Shown in pieces: positions 18,682 through 27,347 of a DNA stretch of 64,000 nt (position 1 is the stretch's first letter; each line of letters starts with the position of its first letter). The notes beneath the pieces are model-generated. The model did no database searches. It saw only the letters and a list, made by a program, of their open reading frames with translations, and had not been told where the DNA came from. The stretch comes from CAVWSM01 sp963799425 (lineage in GTDB: Bacteria; Actinomycetota; Actinomycetes; Jiangellales; Jiangellaceae), in NCBI GenBank assembly GCA_963799425.1, contig CAWCXA010000016.1:1-64000 (forward strand). Direction: 5' to 3'. A program made the position numbers and the translations under genes.

Positions 18682-18930
18682 CTACCCGTCGTCTTCGCCG
18701 TGCTGGGCGGCCTTTCTCCGCTCGAGCCGCCAGTGGACCTCGTGGGTGTTCGGGTGCCGCCACTCGCGCATGCGGTACTCGAACCCCGGTAGCAGCACGA
18801 TCGGGATCGGATCGGGCGAAGCCGGGGCGACCGCCCCCACGACGATCTTCGCGTCCATGGGGATGAACGGGGACTGCGCGGGAATCGGTGCGGTAACGAT
18901 CTCCACTGGGTCTCCATAGGGGCGCGCCAC
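18682..18930 (-). CDS. Small hypothetical protein (82 residues)
   Basis: An open frame from a GTG (VARPYGDPVEIVTAPIPAQ) with no recognised family. The product is proline-rich in the first half, has a hydrophobic centre (PIPIVLLPG) and a charged C terminus (WRLERRKAAQHGEDDG). There is no signal peptide and no convincing ribosome binding site. It lies between the repeat copies in a slightly AT-richer patch, which fits acquired DNA, but a chance frame in high-GC sequence is also possible. Confidence 0.35.
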   Translation of the reverse strand: MARPYGDPVEIVTAPIPAQSPFIPMDAKIVVGAVAPASPDPIPIVLLPGFEYRMREWRHPNTHEVHWRLERRKAAQHGEDDG

Positions 18931-18969
18931 GCGGCAAGTTTAACACGTTACGTTGGAGTGTGATCCTGC

Positions 18970-18998
18970 TTACGTTCCTTTTAGTTGCCCCATAGACT
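18970..18998 (+). promoter_or_regulatory. Putative promoter for the secreted protein at 19155
   Basis: TTACGT and TAGACT are separated by 17 bases, close to actinobacterial -35/-10 spacing. Transcription would start near 19005, giving a leader of about 150 bases. An in-frame ATG at 19008 would be leaderless but would put 49 residues before the signal peptide. Confidence 0.35.
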
Positions 18999-19154
18999 CC
19001 GGATAGGATGCCATTGAAGAACCGAATGACTCGGAAGGTAGCCGGGCATCGGGCGATCCCGAATCACAGACCGAGGCAGTCGATCCGCGCCGTAAAGACG
19101 AATCGACTCCTCTGGGCAGCAGGCCCCGGTCTACCAACCGCTCACGGAGAAAGC

Positions 19155-19782
19155 ATGAAGAAGATCATCGGCCTCTTGCTAGGCCTTGCAACCCTCGGCC
19201 TTGTGCTGGTGCAACCCGTCGCAGCGCAGGCTCAAACAACAAACCCGACTTACGCGTATGCCGCGGTGACTCGGGAGGGTACGGCCACGTACGTTCACGG
19301 CTTGGTCAAGGTCGGCCAACAGCAGGCCCGTAACGGCAACCGACTGGTGTACCTCCAGCGGATGATCAATGGCACGTGGCAGAACATGGTCAGCCGCCGA
19401 ACTCTCACGGACGGCAAGATCACAGTGGGATTCGTACAGCCAGCGAGCTACAGCTACCGCTGGTACGTGCCTCCGGTGGCTTACGCGGCTGCGGCCGTCT
19501 CCGCCACGGTGACGTCAACCTCGGTGGTGCCGCCACCGGCACCCGTGTACCTGACGCGGGAAGGCATGTACAGGGTCGGGATCGACATGCCAGGCTGGCC
19601 TTTACTACACGGGGGGGACTTCCGACGGCTGCTACTGGGAGCGCAGGGTGGATGCCAGCGGTTCCTTTGACGGGATCATCGCCAACAATTTCTTCTACGG
19701 TTCCACGTATGTGCAGGTCTACCCTTACGACCCGTACTTCATGATCAGCGGCTCATGCATCTACAAGCGGGTCTCGGCCTGA
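19155..19782 (+). CDS. Small secreted protein, actinobacterial surface type, one frameshift
   Basis: Reconstructed product of about 209 residues. The N terminus is a clear signal peptide (MKKIIGLLLGLATLGLVLV, cleavage near AQA). A middle region holds YLQRMINGTWQNMV and a Val/Pro-rich linker (TSTSVVPPPAPVYL). The C terminus reads GMYRVGIDMPAGLYYTGG, CYWERRVDASGSFDGIIANN and SGSCIYKRVSA. This Gly/Trp/Cys pattern recurs in actinobacterial secreted proteins and lipoproteins of unknown role. An extra G near 19592 causes the frameshift; without it the frame would end early at 19670. The two cysteines of the C-terminal domain could form a disulfide. A perfect hairpin follows the stop. Confidence 0.68.
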
Positions 19783-19794
19783 GCGTCACTTGAA

Positions 19795-19828
19795 CGAGGT
19801 GGGGCAGCGGATGGCTGGCCCCACCTCG
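19795..19828 (+). terminator. Hairpin terminator after the secreted-protein gene
   Basis: CGAGGTGGGGC and GCCCCACCTCG form a perfect 11-base stem around a 12-base loop, 12 bases past the stop. No T-tract follows, as is common in actinobacterial terminators. Confidence 0.6.
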
Positions 19829-19917
19829 TGCCATGTCGCCGAGGTCAAGCTCGCGGAACGGGCACCTGGCGCGCAGGTCGAGGCTCCAATCGACTGTTGC
19901 CTCGACCCAACTGAGAC

Positions 19918-19975
19918 CAATCATCAACCTGGTGATGGGTCGATCCTGACCCAGTTGTGGTGCGTTGCCGGGACG
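19918..19975 (+). repeat. 58-base direct repeat, copy 2
   Basis: Second copy of 18072-18129. Here it lies just past the 3' end of the intact GT2 gene and carries sequence that in copy 1 is the methyltransferase 3' end, although no methyltransferase frame precedes it. Confidence 0.85.
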
Positions 19976-19976
19976 C

Positions 19977-20831
19977 TCATCTGGGTCGCCCGGCCACTGC
20001 CAAGGTGATCCGACTCTTTGCCCGCCACAGGTCTGTTCGACGGTTTCGAGCGAACGCCCGGATGCCGATGAACTCTCGCGGGTACCGAACCGCCACCCGA
20101 GCCTCATGACGGCGAATCAAGGCACGCCGCTGCGAGGGTGATGCACTGAAGCTGCCCTCCCCCTCGTGGAGTACGAAGCTGTCAAGCGCAGCAACGTGGT
20201 GCCATCCGGCTTTTCGGGCCCGCAGGCTCCAATCGACTTCTTCGCCGTAGCCTGGCGAGAAGGCCTCATCGAAGTCGCCGACGGCCTCCAGCGCGGCGCG
20301 CTTGAAGTAGACGCAATGGCCAACCGCGACAGGAATCGTGGCGGTCATGCCCCCTACGCCGGCGGCGTCGACGAGTCGGCTCACGAGCCCCGCGTCCACC
20401 TCGCGGAGGGTACGAAGCGCGGGCACCGACAGGATCGTTCCTTCGTCGGTGAGCGCACTCGCGGAAGCCACGCCACGGCCGGTCGCAGCGCGCTGCAGCG
20501 CATCCCACCATCCAGGCAGGACCTCGACGTCACTGTTGACCAGCACGATGTCGTCATCGGGGAGCAGCGCGAACGCCGTGTTCGCCGTACGCACGAAGCC
20601 GAGGTTTCGGTCATTGACCTCCAGTCGCCACCGACGGCCGGACATCGCTAGTGCCTGACGAACCTCGTCTTCCGTGATCCGCTCTGGTCCGCAGTCGTCG
20701 AGCACAACGACATGCACACTTGACCCCACCGTTCGGTCGATGGCCTCAAGGCAACGCACGGCCAGGGCAATACGGCCGTAGACGGGGACGACGATGGAGG
20801 CCTGACGAGTGTGACCGGCGAGCTCGGACAT
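19977..20831 (-). CDS. Glycosyltransferase family 2
   Basis: 284-residue GT-A transferase. SIVVPVYGRIALAVRCLEA, VVVLDDCGPE, NLGFVRTANTAF and DDDIVLVNSDVEVLPGWWDA give the nucleotide-binding and DxD-like region. VGHCVYFKRAALEAVGDFDE and GYGEEVDWSLRARKAGW give the acceptor/catalytic region with the ED pair. The family adds rhamnose, mannose or galactose to lipid-linked O-polysaccharides. It is the last gene of a minus-strand export and glycosylation operon, 9 bases after the WbsX gene. Its 3' third is duplicated at 18131-18375. The donor sugar cannot be told from sequence. Confidence 0.85.
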   Translation of the reverse strand: MSELAGHTRQASIVVPVYGRIALAVRCLEAIDRTVGSSVHVVVLDDCGPERITEDEVRQALAMSGRRWRLEVNDRNLGFVRTANTAFALLPDDDIVLVNSDVEVLPGWWDALQRAATGRGVASASALTDEGTILSVPALRTLREVDAGLVSRLVDAAGVGGMTATIPVAVGHCVYFKRAALEAVGDFDEAFSPGYGEEVDWSLRARKAGWHHVAALDSFVLHEGEGSFSASPSQRRALIRRHEARVAVRYPREFIGIRAFARNRRTDLWRAKSRITLAVAGRPR

Positions 20832-20840
20832 CGTGGTCGG

Positions 20841-22874
20841 TCAGCTGTAGACCACGTCGCGGACAGCACACAGGAACGTACGGCCGAACCGGTCGTTCGG
20901 CTCCAGCACCGCACCTTCAGCCCATTCATTCCAGGCGTTGACGAAGACAATACGTCGCTCTGGGTCTCGGGCGGAGACCGCTGAAGCTGCCGACGCCAGC
21001 CACCGGCGGAACGTGTACGGATTCGACCCGTACCACAGATCGGAGGCCCATTGGCGTCGAGCCGTGTTGTCAAAGTTGACCATGACACCGGGGTAGGCAT
21101 CGTCGGCCAGACTCAGCAAACGACGCTCTGCGTCCTCGACCATCGCGGTGTAGCTAAGGATGTTCCCGGTGAACCGCTCGTCGACGTGCAGCCCCTTGTG
21201 CAGGAGCCAGGCCCACTTCAGATTGTGTGGTGGAAAGCCCAGTGTGCCGTCGAGCCCGGCTTCCTCCGGTTTCTTGTTGAGGCCGTCAAACTCCTGAGCC
21301 ACGTCGACGTTCAATACCAACAGGTCCCCTGCGCCGGCTTCGCGAGCCCGCGCTCGCCAATGCGCAATCACGGACTCGAAGTGAGGGATCTGTGCGATCC
21401 GGTAGACGGCGAGGACCGGTCGTCCATCGATCCGCACATAGCGGGGATCCTTCAGGAACTCCAAGACGTCATCGATGAAGGTCGTTGCCGGAACGCGGTC
21501 GTACTCCTGACCGACGAGGATGTCGGACTGTCGTCCATCCCATCGTCGCGTCCAGTTCTCGTTGGCCCACATGATGCAGAAGGGCTTCTGCGTGTCGCTC
21601 GCCAGGAGCTTCTCGATCGGCATCGACATCAGCCGTTTGCCGGCGAACCAGTAGTAGTAGTACATGAAGCCCTCGACACCGAAGGCGGAGGCCAGATCCA
21701 TCTGGGCCTGCCTCACGTCGTCGATGCGCAGGTCATAGAAGCCGAGGTCGGCCGGAAGCTTCGGCTGATAGTGGCCCTCATAGACGGGATGGGCAGCCGT
21801 GACATTGGTCCACTCGGTGAAGCCCCGTCCCCACCAGCGGTCGTTGTCTGGGAAGGCGTGAAACTGCGGAAGGTAGAAGGGCAACACGCGGACACGGCGT
21901 CGCCGCGGCGACTGAAGCAGGAAGCGCTGCCACGCCGCTGCGTCCTCCGATGCGAGGGCTTTCCTCTCCCGTAAGGCAAGCCCCGCTTCGACACTCAGCA
22001 GTCCGATTGCTCGCTCGACTCCGTGTGCTGTCGTCGCGTCGACCTGCCCGTCCTCAGGCTCGAAGTCCTCCGGAGTCAGGTTCAGCGACCGCAGGCCCTG
22101 GAGGACAAAGCCGCGGATCCAGTACATGGAGCCAGCCGGGAACTGCAGCTGCTTGGCTTTCAGGTCCAGCTCGATGCGACGAAGGAGCGAACGAGTGATG
22201 GCCTCGTCGCCACCCCAGTAGTCGGTGCCCAGGATGCTGCCGTTCGCGGTAACGACACCGAGGTTCGGCGTCTCTGCGAAGGCGCTGAGAATCTCCTCGA
22301 CGTTGGCCCTGGACCCGAGCAACGCCTGGAGCAGGTCGCTTCGCCACGTCTCCCCCGAGCCGCTCAGCGTCGCGTGCTGCTCACGCCAGACGCTGCGCTT
22401 GGTGTGCACCTTGAACACGACCTCGTAGGGGTCGAGAAGGCCGGCGTTCACCAGGGAAACAAGCGGGAGTATGTCCCGACCGTGATTCTCGACGTCGAGC
22501 ACAACCATCGATCGCAGCCGAGGGATGGCAGTGTCGTCGATGCGGATTGGCAGCTCAGTTGCGTTGGTGACCAGGAGATCGAACTCGACGGGGATGCTGC
22601 TGAGCTGCTCGACGATCTCATGCAGGAGCTCGGGGTAGAACACGTGGAGGACTACGGCAACCCGCGCGGGCTCGTTGAAGGGCAGGTCCGGATGGACGCG
22701 CCAGGCATCGGGAAAGCCGCTGCTCCGTCTGCCCACCTGCCGGGCCTGCCACGCGCGGAAGGATGCCGCGAACGGCTCATCGTCCAGACGATCCCTTCCG
22801 GGCATCTGCGACAGCAGCGCCGCCTTGTAACGCGACAGCCTACGACGGACGCCAGCGACCGTGATTCGCCTCAT
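20841..22874 (-). CDS. Fused RgpF-like and WbsX (GH99-like) glycan synthesis protein
   Basis: 677 residues with two modules. Residues about 70-310 match the rhamnan synthesis protein F (RgpF) family: VAVVLHVFYPELLHEIVEQL, NHGRDILPLV and VFKVHTKRS. Residues about 330-677 match the WbsX family: VLPFYLPQFHAFPDNDRWWG, GFTEWTNVTAAHPVYEGHYQ, FCIMWANENWTRRWDG and VNAWNEWAEGAVLEP, whose glutamates resemble GH99 catalytic positions. Such proteins occur in rhamnose-rich O-antigen and capsule loci and are thought to be glycosyltransferases, though WbsX chemistry is not settled. The start has GAAGGA upstream. It sits between the second RgpF-like gene and a GT2 in one operon. Confidence 0.85.
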   Translation of the reverse strand: MRRITVAGVRRRLSRYKAALLSQMPGRDRLDDEPFAASFRAWQARQVGRRSSGFPDAWRVHPDLPFNEPARVAVVLHVFYPELLHEIVEQLSSIPVEFDLLVTNATELPIRIDDTAIPRLRSMVVLDVENHGRDILPLVSLVNAGLLDPYEVVFKVHTKRSVWREQHATLSGSGETWRSDLLQALLGSRANVEEILSAFAETPNLGVVTANGSILGTDYWGGDEAITRSLLRRIELDLKAKQLQFPAGSMYWIRGFVLQGLRSLNLTPEDFEPEDGQVDATTAHGVERAIGLLSVEAGLALRERKALASEDAAAWQRFLLQSPRRRRVRVLPFYLPQFHAFPDNDRWWGRGFTEWTNVTAAHPVYEGHYQPKLPADLGFYDLRIDDVRQAQMDLASAFGVEGFMYYYYWFAGKRLMSMPIEKLLASDTQKPFCIMWANENWTRRWDGRQSDILVGQEYDRVPATTFIDDVLEFLKDPRYVRIDGRPVLAVYRIAQIPHFESVIAHWRARAREAGAGDLLVLNVDVAQEFDGLNKKPEEAGLDGTLGFPPHNLKWAWLLHKGLHVDERFTGNILSYTAMVEDAERRLLSLADDAYPGVMVNFDNTARRQWASDLWYGSNPYTFRRWLASAASAVSARDPERRIVFVNAWNEWAEGAVLEPNDRFGRTFLCAVRDVVYS

Positions 22875-22901
22875 GAACTCTCGAAATCCTTCTGTCGTTG
22901 G

Positions 22902-23744
22902 TCACAGCCAGTCGGAGAGCTGGACTCCGTACACCGCGTGGACTGCCTCGGCAACCCGTTCTCCACCCGGTGCAATTGATGGTTGACGGATTATCTCGCG
23001 CTTGACGAACGGGAAGCCTTGCCGGAGCAGCTGGTGCCAGCCCCGAATGACGGGATTCTCGCCGAAATCGACGAACCACTCGGCGCGAAACGCCGCTTCC
23101 CAGACATACCCCTCGGTAGAGAGCAGCCGACTCAGCCCCATCTCGTTGCGCCGGATAACCGCTTGCTTGGTGGGCTCTTGTCGGACACCGCGAAAGAACT
23201 CGCGCATCGCAGGTTCCTCAAGAACACTTCCTCGGAATGCCAAGAAGTAACTCTGCAGGTGATGGCTGAACTGCCGTGTGTCGGTGAGCCCCCACACGTC
23301 CGCGCCGGAGGTGTCGAGCACCCTCAGCAAGGGTCGGATGGTCGCAAACGGTCCCACCATGCTGTCATTGGCGAGAATCACCCGTTCGTAGCCCGTCCAT
23401 GAGGCGAGGAACTCAAGTCCAACGGACCAGGACCCGAAGTCATAGCCAACGTTCGGCTTGCGCAAGACCACCGTGCCCGGAGGCATCGCACCCCCCCAGT
23501 CCAGTGCCGCGGTCGCCTCAGCGGCGGACACGACTAGAACGCCATAGTCGGCCTCGCGAAGCTCACGAACCAACGCGCGAAATGAACGACTGACACGCTC
23601 TGTCGACGCGAAGTGCGCGAGCACAGCAACACGGTTGTGGGCTTGCAGGCTCCAGACGTCGTCGGCGCCGGACTCGACCGAAACCTTCCCTGCAACGAGA
23701 TCCAATGCCCTGCGGCGTTGCCGCCGTTGGTTGAGCACCATCAT
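22902..23744 (-). CDS. RgpF-like rhamnan synthesis protein
   Basis: 280-residue protein of the rhamnan synthesis F type. Recognisable blocks are VAVLAHFASTERVSRSFRAL, LRKPNVGYDFGSWSVGLEFL (the NxGYDFGSW hallmark), VILANDSMVGPF and GFPFVKREIIRQ near the C terminus. It probably transfers or helps transfer rhamnose in a cytoplasmic polysaccharide chain. The ATG overlaps the methyltransferase stop as ATGA, which places the start 27 codons inside the longest open frame. The next gene contains a related RgpF module fused to WbsX, so the pair may act in alternating linkage steps; that is inference. Confidence 0.83.
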   Translation of the reverse strand: MMVLNQRRQRRRALDLVAGKVSVESGADDVWSLQAHNRVAVLAHFASTERVSRSFRALVRELREADYGVLVVSAAEATAALDWGGAMPPGTVVLRKPNVGYDFGSWSVGLEFLASWTGYERVILANDSMVGPFATIRPLLRVLDTSGADVWGLTDTRQFSHHLQSYFLAFRGSVLEEPAMREFFRGVRQEPTKQAVIRRNEMGLSRLLSTEGYVWEAAFRAEWFVDFGENPVIRGWHQLLRQGFPFVKREIIRQPSIAPGGERVAEAVHAVYGVQLSDWL

Positions 23745-25034
23745 CCACGAAATTGCCGCATGAGACGCAGCGGTCGCGTGATCCGCCAGGAGGTCGTCTT
23801 GCGCATCTGCCGGACTTGTTCCCAACTCTCCAGGAGCTGGTTGCGTGTCCGCTCTAGGTCGGCTGTCGATTGGGTTAGCTCGTCCCCCATGTCGGCCAGC
23901 TGACTTCTGAGCTGCACTAGCTCCCCGCGCGCCAACCTGAGCTCGTCATGATCCTCAGAGGCAGGCAGCGCTGGCGCGCCTGCTGCATCTGTGGCGGCGG
24001 TCGAGGCCGTCTACCCTGGCACGCAGTTCGTCGCGTTCGCGAAGCGCAGCGTCGCGCGTCGCGAGCAGTTCCACCCCGACGACCTCGCTGAAGCGTCCAG
24101 CAAAGAGGTACGACGAGCTCCCAGAGATCTCATTGAACGCGCGGAAGCGGCGCTTCTTGTCGAAGACAATGACGCTGTCATAGACGTGCATCCCGTCGAC
24201 GTGCGTGGCCCAGACGCTGTTCTGGTCGATGCCTGCGTCGTACCGCGAGTGCATGTCATCAATGCGCTTCTTTGCCCATTCGATGAAACTCTCCGGCTTG
24301 CCCAGGCCGCCGCCGTAGTCCGCCCAGTAGGAGGTGTGACAGTCCTCGACCAGATAGACACCACCATCGGTCAGCAGCGGGAACAGCGTTTCGGCAGACA
24401 CGATCTGCTGAGCCATGGTGTGCCCACCGTCATCGATGATGATGTCGAACGGGCCATGGTCCTGGGCGACCTGCATGAGGAACTCAGGATCCTCCTGATC
24501 GCCGAGCTCCACCCGATACCGCCCCAGCACCGCCTGCTGAGCCAAGGGGTCTACGTCAATGCCGACCATGGCCGCCTTGTCCCCGAGGTAGGCCTGCCAC
24601 ATATCGAGCCCGCCACCTCGGTATACACCGATCTCGAGTACACGCACCGCCTGGCCGCGGAAGCACTCCAAGTGCCTGTGGTAGATCGGAAAGTAGTGAA
24701 TCCACTTGTCGAGCACGGCACTTGATCGGTTCGCCAGGAAGCGCGCATAGAGCGGATTCTCGGCCATCTCCGCCCAGTACGGGCCGAGGTAGAACGCTGC
24801 CCGATAGCACTCGTTGACCAGAGCTTGGTCAGCTGCGGCACCACGGAGGATGTCACCGAGGAGTCGGGCCTGGTCTTCTGGTCGGGGGTTGTCGTTCACC
24901 ACAGCGTAGAGGCGGTGGCGAAGCTCGTCGTCGTCCTCCAGGTTGGGCGTCGTCGCAATCAGATTCAGCGCCCGGTCGGGGAAGCCCGTGCTCAACGCGT
25001 GCAGCAGCGCGGTGATCTCCGCACCAGTGATCAT
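23741..25034 (-). CDS. TylF/MycE-type sugar O-methyltransferase with coiled-coil SWR tail, one frameshift
   Basis: About 431 residues when repaired. The catalytic part resembles macrocin O-methyltransferase (TylF/MycE): IHYFPIYHRHLECFRG, VLEIGVYRGGGLDMWQAYLG (SAM motif), VGIDVDPLAQQAV and FDIIIDDGGHTMAQQ, the metal-binding DDGGH being diagnostic. A shift near 23990 joins it to ASEDHDELRLARGELVQL, a heptad-patterned coiled coil, and the tail KTTSWRITRPLRLMRQ. That SWRxTxPLR ending recurs in the methyltransferase at 27348. Both ends overlap neighbours as ATGA (wzt upstream, RgpF downstream). Methylation of the exported glycan, perhaps as a chain-end cap, is the likely role; the cap idea is inference. 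Confidence 0.8.
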
Positions 25035-26281
25035 CCAACTCGCCTCTCGTGAAAACGCGACGTACCCGCTGCGTCGGACAGCGACCAGGTCCCGAAGAAC
25101 CGCACGAGCCCGGGCTCGTCCGATGCGGACCTGCCGGACCGCACTCTCAGCTCGAACCCGCGGTCAACATAGTCATATACGTGTCCTCGATCGACTATGG
25201 CCGCCGATACGAGATACGTGCCTGGCTGAAGCGGCAACCGCTCGAGGTGAAAGTCGACCGCTCCCTCGCCGGCATCAAGTTGCAGGACCCGATCGTCCTG
25301 GCCGGAGTTTGGCCCAGCGGCGGTCACACCCGACTCGTGGACGAACCCCAGCCCGAACACGACGTTCTCCACCGGCCTCGCGGCCCGGTAGCGCATGCGG
25401 ATCGTGCAAGGCTCGCCAGGCACCAGGAACGGTACGGCGGTCCCGTCGGGCCCTAGCCACTCGACGTCGGTGACTTGCACATCTCCTGATCCGCGCCGAC
25501 TCACGGCGTCGACGGCATTCGGCTCCGCCTGGGCCCCGCCGGACTCGCGTGCATTGACGTCGAGCAGGTAGTCGTCAGCGACTCCCCGGATATCGCCTAC
25601 GGAACGAACCCGGCCGTGGTCGAGCCACGCGCCGTTGTCGCACAGATCCGTCACCAGTCCCATGGCGTGGGAGACGAGCACGATCGTTGTCCCTCGCTTG
25701 CGGAGGCCGTGCAGGTGATCGAAGCACTTTCGCTGGAACTCTTCGTCTCCGACAGCGATGATCTCGTCGACGATGAGGATCTCGGGCTCGACCGTGACGG
25801 CGATCGAGAACCCGAGCCGCACGTACATCCCGCTCGAATAGACCTTGACCGGCGAGTCGATGAACTCGCCGATCCCGGCGAAGTCCACGATCCGGTCCAT
25901 CGCCGCGTCAATCTGCTTGCGAGACATCCCCAGGATCGCGCCGTTGAGGTAGATGTTCTCGCGGCCGGTGAGATCACCGTGGAAGCCGGCGCCGAGCTCG
26001 AGCAACGCCGAGACGCGACCATCGGCGGTCACAGACCCGCTCGTAGGCCGGTACACACCGGCAAGCATCTTCAGCAGCGTCGACTTCCCGGAGCCGTTGT
26101 GGCCGATCAGACCGAAGGTGGTGCCACGCTCGACGTCGAGACTGACGTCGCGCAACGCCCAGAACTCGTGGTAGCGGTCGCCGCCTCCCCTGACGAAGCG
26201 CTCCTTGAAGGAGTTGCGCTTCTCGGTTTGCAGACGGAATCGCTTGGACAGGTCCGAGACCCGGATGGCGACGTCGCTCAT
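25031..26281 (-). CDS. wzt: O-polysaccharide ABC transporter ATP-binding protein with C-terminal glycan-binding region
   Basis: 416-residue ATPase of the Wzt/TagH export class. Walker A GHNGSGKST at 60-68, signature VYSSGMYVRLGFS, Walker B ILIVDEIIAVGDEEF and switch VSHAM are intact. Residues after about 265 form a Wzt_C-like beta domain (RMRYRAARPVENVVFGLGF, LQPGTYLVSAAIVD), which in Escherichia coli O9a/O8 Wzt recognises the finished, capped polysaccharide. It pairs with the permease upstream through an ATGA overlap, and with the methyltransferase downstream through another. The arrangement argues for export of a chain-end-modified polymer. Confidence 0.92.
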   Translation of the reverse strand: MSDVAIRVSDLSKRFRLQTEKRNSFKERFVRGGGDRYHEFWALRDVSLDVERGTTFGLIGHNGSGKSTLLKMLAGVYRPTSGSVTADGRVSALLELGAGFHGDLTGRENIYLNGAILGMSRKQIDAAMDRIVDFAGIGEFIDSPVKVYSSGMYVRLGFSIAVTVEPEILIVDEIIAVGDEEFQRKCFDHLHGLRKRGTTIVLVSHAMGLVTDLCDNGAWLDHGRVRSVGDIRGVADDYLLDVNARESGGAQAEPNAVDAVSRRGSGDVQVTDVEWLGPDGTAVPFLVPGEPCTIRMRYRAARPVENVVFGLGFVHESGVTAAGPNSGQDDRVLQLDAGEGAVDFHLERLPLQPGTYLVSAAIVDRGHVYDYVDRGFELRVRSGRSASDEPGLVRFFGTWSLSDAAGTSRFHERRVG

Positions 26282-27126
26282 AGCTCCTCGCTCAGATCCT
26301 GGCCGCGTCGCGCGTACGCCCACCGGGCAATCAGCACCATGGCGACCGCCCAACCGGCGACGTAAGCCCATCTCAGCGGCTCGCCAGGGGTGAGGTCGTA
26401 GGTCAAATCACGGAAAAGCTCTACGAACTGAGCCAGCGGGTTGGCTTCTATCAGCGCCCGTAGCGGGATGCCGCCGTAGGTCTCCGGGATGAAGTCCAGC
26501 GTGTAGATGATGGGAGTGGCGTAGAAGAGCAGCTGCAACAACACCGACACGATGTGGGCGAGGTCGCGGAAGAACACATTGAAGATTCCCAGCGACACAG
26601 CCAGCCCTGCCGAAAACAAGAACATGATGACTGCCCAGAACGGGGTAAGCAGCCAGGTCCAGCTCACGTTGCCCAGCGCGAGCAAGACGACGAGCAGCAG
26701 CCCGAACTCCACAAGCGACTGGATGGCGACCGCAACCAACGTGCCGAGGATCGGCGCATAGGACGGGAAGTAGATCTTCTTCAGGAGGGTCCCGGTCGCA
26801 AGCAGGGAACCAATTCCGGCGTTAATGCTGTTGCTGAAGAAACCCCAGACGGTAAGTCCGGCAAACAGCCACACCGGAAACAGACCATCGCGCCCGTTGC
26901 CAAAAGCGGGCGGTTCCATTCGAAAGATGACCGAGAAGACGACTGAATAGATGAGGAGGCTGGCCAGCGGAACGACTAGGGACCAGCTCCACCCGAGCAC
27001 TGTGTTCTTAAATCGCGCCTTGAGGTCTCGCTGCGCAAAATTCCAGATGAGGCTGCGATACTCGATAAGCGGCAGAGTGACACTTCTGCCGCCCCGCAGA
27101 GTCGACGGTCGGCTTTCAGTTACCAC
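26278..27126 (-). CDS. wzm: O-polysaccharide ABC transporter permease
   Basis: 282-residue ABC-2 type permease of the Wzm/TagG family, forming the membrane channel for lipid-linked polysaccharide. The amphipathic N-terminal segment (LIWNFAQRDLKARFKNTVLG) and six hydrophobic helices match the family. FFRDLAHIVSVLLQLLFYATPIIY is broken by the usual polar residues before the last two helices. The start is GTG. It opens the minus-strand export operon, and the ATP-binding gene overlaps its stop as ATGA. The 220-base gap upstream, before the next methyltransferase, should hold the operon promoter, but no clear -10 was identified. Confidence 0.92.
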   Translation of the reverse strand: MVTESRPSTLRGGRSVTLPLIEYRSLIWNFAQRDLKARFKNTVLGWSWSLVVPLASLLIYSVVFSVIFRMEPPAFGNGRDGLFPVWLFAGLTVWGFFSNSINAGIGSLLATGTLLKKIYFPSYAPILGTLVAVAIQSLVEFGLLLVVLLALGNVSWTWLLTPFWAVIMFLFSAGLAVSLGIFNVFFRDLAHIVSVLLQLLFYATPIIYTLDFIPETYGGIPLRALIEANPLAQFVELFRDLTYDLTPGEPLRWAYVAGWAVAMVLIARWAYARRGQDLSEEL

Positions 27127-27347
27127 TTGACACTCGCCTTGAGAAGATTGGGACCCGTCGCTGCCGACGGTCGGGAGGGACCTCCGACGGCGACCGTGCC
27201 GCTCGCGTCGCCGATGCTGGGCCTCGTTTCATGGCAGCCGAGTGTACGGTAGCGGCGGGCGTGGTCGGACAAGTCGGGCGTCTGCCGCGCCAGCGCACCA
27301 CATAGGGGTTTCCGCCCACCAACGACCCGGCCTTGAGACGCTAGCAG

